Of a stretch of 13,876 bases of DNA, positions 1 to 4,364 are shown one piece after another. The notes under the pieces were generated by a model. That model made no database searches. It was not told where the DNA came from and worked only from the letters and a program-made list of their open reading frames with translations. A program made the translations under genes and the position numbers. The stretch spans positions 1-13,876 of the forward strand of contig CAMPKP010000089.1 of the NCBI GenBank assembly GCA_946887295.1, given 5' to 3'. This DNA is from an uncultured Gemmatimonadota bacterium (GTDB lineage Bacteria; Gemmatimonadota; Gemmatimonadetes; Gemmatimonadales; GWC2-71-9). Each line of letters begins with the position of its first letter. The first letter of the stretch is position 1.

Positions 1-55
1 CAGGGAAGAGATCTTACTCAGCCTGCTCGCGGTGCGGGCCTATCAGCGCCACTGA
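1..55 (+). CDS. Possible 3' end of an unidentified protein (partial)
   Basis: Reading from base 2, the plus strand is open for 17 codons and ends in TGA at 53-55. The peptide reads REEILLSLLAVRAYQRH, which looks like an ordinary amphipathic C-terminus (alternating Leu and charged residues). The stop lies 7 bases from the stop of the minus-strand gene at 63-749, a natural convergent arrangement. The fragment is too short to assign a family, and a chance open frame of this length is common, so the call rests mainly on composition and placement. Confidence 0.35.
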   Translation, partial: REEILLSLLAVRAYQRH

Positions 56-62
56 CGCACGG

Positions 63-749
63 TCAGCCGGCCTTGGCCTCCGCCGCGCGCTTGACCAGCC
101 GGAGCGTCTCCCTCCGTATCAGCAGAATGCCCGGAGAAAAGATCATCCAATAACGGCGGAATTTGTGCCGTGACGACGGATCGGTCGTGGCGACTCTCGT
201 CTCGGTGCGGAAGAGGGACTCGCCCTCGCTCAGCGGAGTGACGGCGAGGTTCCACGCGATCTTCACGTAGTCCGGCTCGCTGAACCCTGCGAACTCCTCG
301 GGTGCGATCCCCCGGAAGACGACGTCGGCCATCCACGGCTGCGTCACCGCGCCCAGAGCGATCTCCCGGCCCGGCTCCTCGGCGAGAATGCGCCAGCCCA
401 GCGCAAGCATCTCATCGAGGAACGGCCGAGGCTGCGGCCGGTCTCCGCCGGACGAGCCCATCAGCAGCTCCCGGCCGCGGAAGATGGCGCGAATCAGCGG
501 GGACCGGTTCAGCTCCAGCTCGCGAGCCGCCGCGAATGTCACGGCGGCGGGTGCCTTCACTCGGGTCTCGTGCCGCTCCCGCACCTCGCAGGTGGGCATG
601 AACCGGTCGAGCAGCTCGTCACCCGTGGCGACCGGCTTGGCCCTGCCGTAGCGATACCAGGTCGCCACTCCGTATCCGACGGCGGCGACCGCCGCGGCCG
701 CGGCGCCGCGCGCGACCCACCGACCCGCGCGGGACGTGGAACCCTGCAT
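63..749 (-). CDS. Membrane-anchored SRPBCC-like protein (228 aa)
   Basis: A hydrophobic Ala/Val-rich segment at about residues 12-30, preceded by arginines, looks like an uncleaved N-terminal membrane anchor. The remaining ~190 residues are predicted soluble. The stretch from about residue 50 (VRERHETRVKAPAAVTFAAA) is the typical first strand of SRPBCC/START-like proteins, where a small-molecule cavity is formed by a curved sheet. Later strands (KIAWNLAVTPL, SLFRTETRVATTD) and the C-terminal helix (SPGILLIRRETLRLVKRAA) also fit that fold. Ligand and function cannot be inferred. The ATG at 749 is preceded by a strong AGGAGG (minus strand, about 756-761). The gene is divergent from the TRL-like lipoprotein and shares its intergenic region, which holds two CTTCA units pointing toward this gene. 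The family call comes from pattern recognition, without an alignment. Confidence 0.8.
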   Translation of the reverse strand: MQGSTSRAGRWVARGAAAAAVAAVGYGVATWYRYGRAKPVATGDELLDRFMPTCEVRERHETRVKAPAAVTFAAARELELNRSPLIRAIFRGRELLMGSSGGDRPQPRPFLDEMLALGWRILAEEPGREIALGAVTQPWMADVVFRGIAPEEFAGFSEPDYVKIAWNLAVTPLSEGESLFRTETRVATTDPSSRHKFRRYWMIFSPGILLIRRETLRLVKRAAEAKAG

Positions 750-796
750 TGTGATCCTCCTGTGAGACCTCCTGATCTACGCCGCCTTGGACTCGC

Positions 797-818
797 CGGC
801 CGTGAAGTCGCCGTGAAG
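797..818 (-). promoter_or_regulatory. Two 11-bp-spaced CTTCA units facing the SRPBCC-like gene
   Basis: On the minus strand, the units CTTCACGGCGA (808-818) and CTTCACGGCCG (797-807) are adjacent direct repeats of exactly 11 bases, differing at two positions. They mirror the plus-strand array that begins at 823. The expected place for a -10 hexamer (12 bases past the last TCA, 785-790) reads CCAAGG, which is poor. One period further (774-779) reads TAGATC, which is better. So these may be operator units, but the promoter geometry is not as clean as at the other sites. Confidence 0.45.
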
Positions 819-822
819 CGGT

Positions 823-878
823 CTTCAGAGCAGCTTCCTTCGCCGCTCAGGCCTTCTTCACGAGCTGGGACCTACTTT
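823..878 (+). promoter_or_regulatory. Response-regulator-type operator and promoter for the TRL-like lipoprotein
   Basis: Four units start at 11-base intervals: CTTCA at 823, CTTCC at 834, a degraded GCTCA at 845 and CTTCA at 856. The final TCA (858-860) is followed by exactly 12 bases and then TACTTT at 873-878, a plausible -10 hexamer. There is no TTGACA-like -35 box; the last repeat sits where it would be. A transcript starting near 885 would have a leader of about 34 bases to the ATG at 919. This is the arrangement known from PhoB-type activators, where tandem 11-base direct repeats overlap the -35 region. The identity of the regulator is unknown. Confidence 0.55.
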
Positions 879-918
879 GAGTCCGACCCCATCCTGGTCG
901 ACCCACGAGGAGAGACAC

Positions 919-1224
919 ATGGACGCCATCCGTGCATTTTCCGCCACTGTCGTCGCGATCGCGGCGGCCGGGTGCTCCGCGGTTCTCACCCCCGCCGCTA
1001 CCACCTATCCCGTCACTGCCGACGTCGATTTCAGCCAGTTGGCCGGCATGAAGCGTGGGGAGTCCTGCGCCAAGACCATCCTGTATCTCTTCGGTCCAAC
1101 CGGTACGGCCAGCGTTGCGGAGGCGGCCCGGGCCGGCGGACTGAGCCACGTGCGCTACGTAGACAACAGATACGACAACAACATCATCCGGCAACGGTAC
1201 TGCGTGATCGCGTACGGGGAATAG
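919..1224 (+). CDS. TRL-like family small lipoprotein (101 aa)
   Basis: The protein has a short N-terminal hydrophobic segment ending in a lipobox-like A-A-G-C with Cys19, so it is probably lipid-anchored after signal peptidase II cleavage. The mature part matches the TRL-like pattern (named from a tRNA-associated locus) as I recall it: G-E-S-C-A with a following hydrophobic strand, a T-A-S-V/A-A-x-A-G-G-L block, a V-D turn, and a terminal Y-G-E. The family has no settled biochemical role; its members are small exported proteins. The ATG at 919 has GAGGAG at 907-912, 6 bases upstream, and puts the hydrophobic segment right at the N-terminus. A longer in-frame start at 877 would add 14 residues ahead of it and lacks that ribosome site. 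The upstream CTTCA array suggests regulated expression. Confidence 0.8.
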   Translation: MDAIRAFSATVVAIAAAGCSAVLTPAATTYPVTADVDFSQLAGMKRGESCAKTILYLFGPTGTASVAEAARAGGLSHVRYVDNRYDNNIIRQRYCVIAYGE

Positions 1225-1330
1225 GGGCGCGCGGACGCCTTGAATGGAGGCTGATGGCGGGCAACCATCGAGCGGGGAGCCGCTGCCGCTGCGGTTCGGC
1301 GGCCCTCACCCGTGCGCGACGATCGCCGCG

Positions 1331-1828
1331 TCAGCCGCGATGGCTCGCCTCATCGAAGGTGATGACCTCGAACAGCCCCCGCGATTCAGGGGAGAGCTCC
1401 CCCCACCGCAGTCGCCCGAGCGCCTCCTCCACCTGCGCACACCAGTATTCGAGCGAGCTCATCAGCGTGATCGCGATCGAGGAGAACTCATCGTGCCGGT
1501 GGCAGAGCCCCAGGCGATGGTGCAGGCTCTCCAGCAGCTGCGCGATCAGCTCGCCGGCAGCCCAGAGGTGGCTCGCCTGGGCCCCGGTGAGCCGCCAGTG
1601 CAGGCTGAACACTGCCCGCCGCTCGCGCTCGAAGCGGCGCTTGAAGCCCGTCTCCAGGTACTCGATGGCGTACCACCGGACCCACATCCCGGCTCCTTCC
1701 GCTCCGGCGGGGCCCAGCACACCTCGGACCTGCTGCAGCCACTGCTCGTGGGTGCCCTCGAGAAACACCAGCATCGGTGTCCTCACGACTTCCCGGCTTC
1801 CGACTTCCGGTACGGCGGTCGTGGTCAT
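1331..1828 (-). CDS. Uncharacterised 165-aa protein
   Basis: I do not recognise a family. The protein is probably cytoplasmic: there is no signal peptide or convincing membrane segment. It is mostly helical in character and rich in Trp, His and Arg. Features include an N-terminal strand-like MLVFLEG, a WVRWYAIEYLETGFKRRFER block near residues 50-70, a His-rich HHRLGLCHRHDEF segment with one Cys near residues 105-117, and an acidic Trp-containing C-terminal third. The ATG at 1828 is chosen because GGGAGG lies 6 bases upstream on the minus strand; a GTG at 1831 is only 3 bases from that site. A plus-strand open frame covers the same bases, but it lacks a good ribosome site and reads as low-complexity. 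The upstream array and -10 at 1886-1930 support this strand. Confidence 0.65.
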   Translation of the reverse strand: MTTTAVPEVGSREVVRTPMLVFLEGTHEQWLQQVRGVLGPAGAEGAGMWVRWYAIEYLETGFKRRFERERRAVFSLHWRLTGAQASHLWAAGELIAQLLESLHHRLGLCHRHDEFSSIAITLMSSLEYWCAQVEEALGRLRWGELSPESRGLFEVITFDEASHRG

Positions 1829-1885
1829 CACGCACCTCCCTGCGCGAACGCAACATTCGAGCGACTGATCTCTCCTGCCACACAG

Positions 1886-1930
1886 ACCTTAGCGGCCCCT
1901 GCATGAAGGAACGGTGAAGCCGTCACGAAG
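1886..1930 (-). promoter_or_regulatory. Operator and promoter for the 165-aa gene
   Basis: Read on the minus strand, three adjacent 11-base units occur: CTTCGTGACGG (1920-1930), CTTCACCGTTC (1909-1919) and CTTCATGCAGG (1898-1908). After the last TCA (1904-1906) come 12 bases and then TAAGGT (1891-1886), a -10-like hexamer with T, A and final T at the conserved positions. There is no recognisable -35 box. Predicted transcription would start near 1879, giving a leader of about 50 bases. This array mirrors the plus-strand array at 1960-1992 across a 29-base gap. Confidence 0.55.
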
Positions 1931-1959
1931 ATCCGTCCGGGGCGGGTTCCGTAAGGCGG

Positions 1960-2004
1960 CTTCATCCAGCCTTCACGGGGAGTTCAGCGGAGCCGGTCCA
2001 TCTT
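1960..2004 (+). promoter_or_regulatory. Operator and promoter for the CBS-decarboxylase operon
   Basis: Three contiguous 11-base direct repeats are visible: CTTCATCCAGC at 1960, CTTCACGGGGA at 1971 and GTTCAGCGGAG at 1982. The last TCA (1984-1986) is followed by exactly 12 bases and then CATCTT at 1999-2004, a weak -10-like hexamer. Predicted transcription begins near 2011, about 20 bases before the ATG at 2032. The weak -10, the missing -35 and the phased repeats together suggest a promoter that depends on an activator, plausibly an OmpR/PhoB-family response regulator. Confidence 0.55.
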
Positions 2005-2031
2005 GGCATCGCCATTCAACCGGAGGGATCG

Positions 2032-2433
2032 ATGAGAGTCGCCGAGCTCATGCAATCGAACGTCAGGACCGTGCCCAGTGAGACCAGCATCGCCGAGGCG
2101 GTCGTGTCCCTGGCGGACGCCCACATCACGGGCATGCCGGTGGTGGACGGCACGGGACGGGTGGTCGGCGTCCTCTCCACCAGCGACGTCCTGACCGCCG
2201 AAGCCGAAGTCGAGGACGAAGACGGCCGCCGCCGGCTGCTCCAGGATACGGCGGTACAGGACATCATGACGCCACGGCCTTTCACCGTGACGCCCGACGA
2301 CGACGTCCGTGAGGCCGCGCGCCAGATGCTCTACGCCGACGTGCACCGCCTGTTCGTGACCGACGGCGACCGGCTCATCGGCGTCATCTCGACCACGGAC
2401 ATCGTGCGGGCCGTGGCGAACGGCGCCCTCTGA
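2032..2433 (+). CDS. Two-CBS-domain protein (133 aa)
   Basis: The protein is a stand-alone tandem CBS (Bateman) module. CBS1 spans about residues 1-60 (V-A-E-L-M at the start, then the strand TGMPVVDGTGRVVGVLSTSDVL). CBS2 spans about 75-133 (V-Q-D-I-M-T-P-R-P, then HRLFVTDGDRLIGVISTTDIVRAV). The G-(V/I)-(L/I)-S-T-(S/T)-D motif, with the Asp that commonly contacts ribose in CBS proteins, is present in both halves. The family binds adenine nucleotides or related ligands and acts as an energy or stress sensor. The ATG has GGAGG at 2022-2026, 5 bases upstream. The stop is only 2 bases from the GTG of the decarboxylase, so the two are almost certainly co-transcribed and probably translationally coupled. 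Whether it controls that enzyme is inference. Confidence 0.93.
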   Translation: MRVAELMQSNVRTVPSETSIAEAVVSLADAHITGMPVVDGTGRVVGVLSTSDVLTAEAEVEDEDGRRRLLQDTAVQDIMTPRPFTVTPDDDVREAARQMLYADVHRLFVTDGDRLIGVISTTDIVRAVANGAL

Positions 2434-2435
2434 GC

Positions 2436-4364
2436 GTGACCGACCCCCGGGCCGACGCGCTGAAGGCGTGGTTTCTCGGCCCGAGGGCGGAGAACGCAGG
2501 GTTGCTCGAGAGGCTGGTGGTGGAGTCGTTGCGGGACCACGTCTTCTGGCGCCGGAACTACCATCCCGAGGACGGCTTCACCATCCGGGAGTCCGACAAG
2601 CGGCGGGAAGGCTACGAAGAAGCCGTCGCCACCCTGACCCAGGAGCTGCTCGGCCTTCTGGCCGAGCTCAAGCGGGACGTGCCGGTCTTCAGCGGACGGT
2701 ACAAGGGCCACATGATCGGGGAGCAGACGATCGCCGCGCAGGTCGGCTGGCTCGCCACCATGCTGTACAACCCCAACAACATCGCGGTCGACATCTCGCC
2801 CGTCACCACCCGGCTCGAGATGGAAGTCGCCTCTCAGCTGGCGGGCATGATCGGATACGACACCGCGGAGAGCTGGGGACACCTGACGTCGGGCGGGACC
2901 ATCGCCAACTTCGAGGCGCTGTGGCTCGCCCGGGAGGTGCGCTACCTGCCCGTCGCCGCGGCGGGGGCCGCGAGCGAGCTGGGGCTCGCGCTTCCGGTCT
3001 CGCTCGCCGACGGGACCCGGGCCGAGGTGGTCGGGCTCTCGCTCTGGCAGCTCCTCAACATCCCCAACCGCTCCACCCTCGATCTGTGGAATGCCCTGTG
3101 GTCGGCCGGCCCGCGCGCCGATGTCGCACGCGCGCTCGCCAACCATTCCCTCGCGGCCATCGGCTACCAGGAGTACTCCCGCCGCCTCGCCTTCGAGTAC
3201 GGCGACCCGCTGCCGGCCGGCGTCGTGCTGGTGGCGGCGACGGCGCACTACTCCTGGGAGAAGATCGCCCGCGCCCTGGGGATCGGCTCGAACCAGCTGG
3301 TGCACGTGCCGGTGGACGATCACTTCCGGATGGACCCCGACGCGCTGTGGGAGCGGGTCCGGGCGCTCGCCGGCCGGCGCCAGGCGATCCTCGCCTGCGT
3401 GAGCGTGTGCGGCACCACCGAGGAGAGCGCCGTGGACCGGCTGGACCGGGTCCTGGAGGTGCGGGCGCGCGCGGAGCGCGAGCTCGGCGTCACCTTTCAC
3501 GTGCACTCCGACGCCTGCTATGGAGGCTATGCGGCCGCCGTGACCAGGGCCGCCGACGGCACCCGGCGGACCGCGGCGGCGATCCGCGCCGACACCGGTG
3601 AGTCGTGGCCGGACGAGGCCTGGGTGCGCGCGATGGCGGCGCTCGGCGAGGCCGACTCGGTCACCGTGGACCCCCACAAGCTCGGCTACGTGCCCTACTC
3701 CGCGGGCGCCGTGCTGGTGCGCGACGGACGCGCGCGCCATCTCGTCGCCACCGACCCGCCGTACCTGGCACCGTCAGGCAGCGGAGAGGACGGCACCGAG
3801 CGGTTCCTGGGGCGATACATCCTCGAGGGGTCCAAGCCCGGTGCCGCAGCAGCGGCCGTATGGCTCAGCCACAAGGCGGTCCCGCTGGATGAGCGCGGGT
3901 ACGGCTACCTGATCCAGCGCACCGTGGTCGGCGCCCGCCGCCTGCACCGGGCGCTGGCCCGAGCGGACCTCTCGCCCTTTCGCATCGTGCTGCTGCCGGA
4001 GCCCGACATCAACATCGTCTGCTACGTGGTCGCCCACCCGTCGCTGCTCACGCTCGAGCCGCTCAACGCCTTCAACGAGCGGATCCATTCGAGGATGAGC
4101 TTCGGTCCCCGGGGCGCCGATCCGGAGTACATCATCACTCGCACTCGCCTGCGGAGCCCGATGTACGACGGTGCGATCGATCCGCTGCTCGCCGCCCTGG
4201 GCATCCCCGTCGAGACCTGGAAAGCCAGCGGGAAAGAGGGGTTGGTGGTGCTCCGCTCCACGGTCATGGACCCCTTCCTGGCCGCCGAACCGCCTGCGCC
4301 CGACCACCTGACGGGGTTCCTGGCGGCGCTGCGGAGGGCAGCGGAAGGTGCTCTGTCAGGATAG
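2436..4364 (+). CDS. PLP-dependent group II decarboxylase, tyrosine decarboxylase-like (642 aa)
   Basis: The enzyme probably removes the carboxyl group of an amino acid to give an amine, consuming a cytoplasmic proton. The PLP lysine is Lys415 in D-P-H-K-L-G-Y. Asp359 in H-S-D-A-C-Y-G-G-Y would pair with the pyridine nitrogen, His271 in A-H-Y-S-W would stack on the ring, and T-S-G-G-T at 151-155 sits at the phosphate site. The length (about 640 aa) and several blocks (W-R-x-N-Y near residue 40, the R-Y-x-G-H-M loop, ML(Y/W)N-x-NN near 108, I-L-E-G-S-K-x-G-A near 468) resemble Enterococcus/Lactobacillus tyrosine decarboxylase rather than the shorter GadB. The C-terminal substrate region (about residues 560-600) diverges, so the substrate is open. 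Translation starts at GTG 2436, 2 bases after the CBS gene, with no clear ribosome site, which suggests coupling. The 3' end overlaps the pump gene. No amino-acid/amine antiporter is in the window. Confidence 0.9.
   Translation: MTDPRADALKAWFLGPRAENAGLLERLVVESLRDHVFWRRNYHPEDGFTIRESDKRREGYEEAVATLTQELLGLLAELKRDVPVFSGRYKGHMIGEQTIAAQVGWLATMLYNPNNIAVDISPVTTRLEMEVASQLAGMIGYDTAESWGHLTSGGTIANFEALWLAREVRYLPVAAAGAASELGLALPVSLADGTRAEVVGLSLWQLLNIPNRSTLDLWNALWSAGPRADVARALANHSLAAIGYQEYSRRLAFEYGDPLPAGVVLVAATAHYSWEKIARALGIGSNQLVHVPVDDHFRMDPDALWERVRALAGRRQAILACVSVCGTTEESAVDRLDRVLEVRARAERELGVTFHVHSDACYGGYAAAVTRAADGTRRTAAAIRADTGESWPDEAWVRAMAALGEADSVTVDPHKLGYVPYSAGAVLVRDGRARHLVATDPPYLAPSGSGEDGTERFLGRYILEGSKPGAAAAAVWLSHKAVPLDERGYGYLIQRTVVGARRLHRALARADLSPFRIVLLPEPDINIVCYVVAHPSLLTLEPLNAFNERIHSRMSFGPRGADPEYIITRTRLRSPMYDGAIDPLLAALGIPVETWKASGKEGLVVLRSTVMDPFLAAEPPAPDHLTGFLAALRRAAEGALSG

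Noticed and set aside
1280..1304. GC-rich imperfect hairpin between the TRL-like gene and the 165-aa gene, as a terminator
   Set aside because: The stem is interrupted, the inner loop is too small for one clean pairing, and no U tract follows on either strand.
1244..1906. Plus-strand 220-aa open frame opposite the 165-aa gene
   Set aside because: It has no good ribosome site, a low-complexity composition typical of a GC-rich shadow frame, and would run through the 1886-1930 promoter and repeat array. The minus-strand gene has a better start and a more natural composition.
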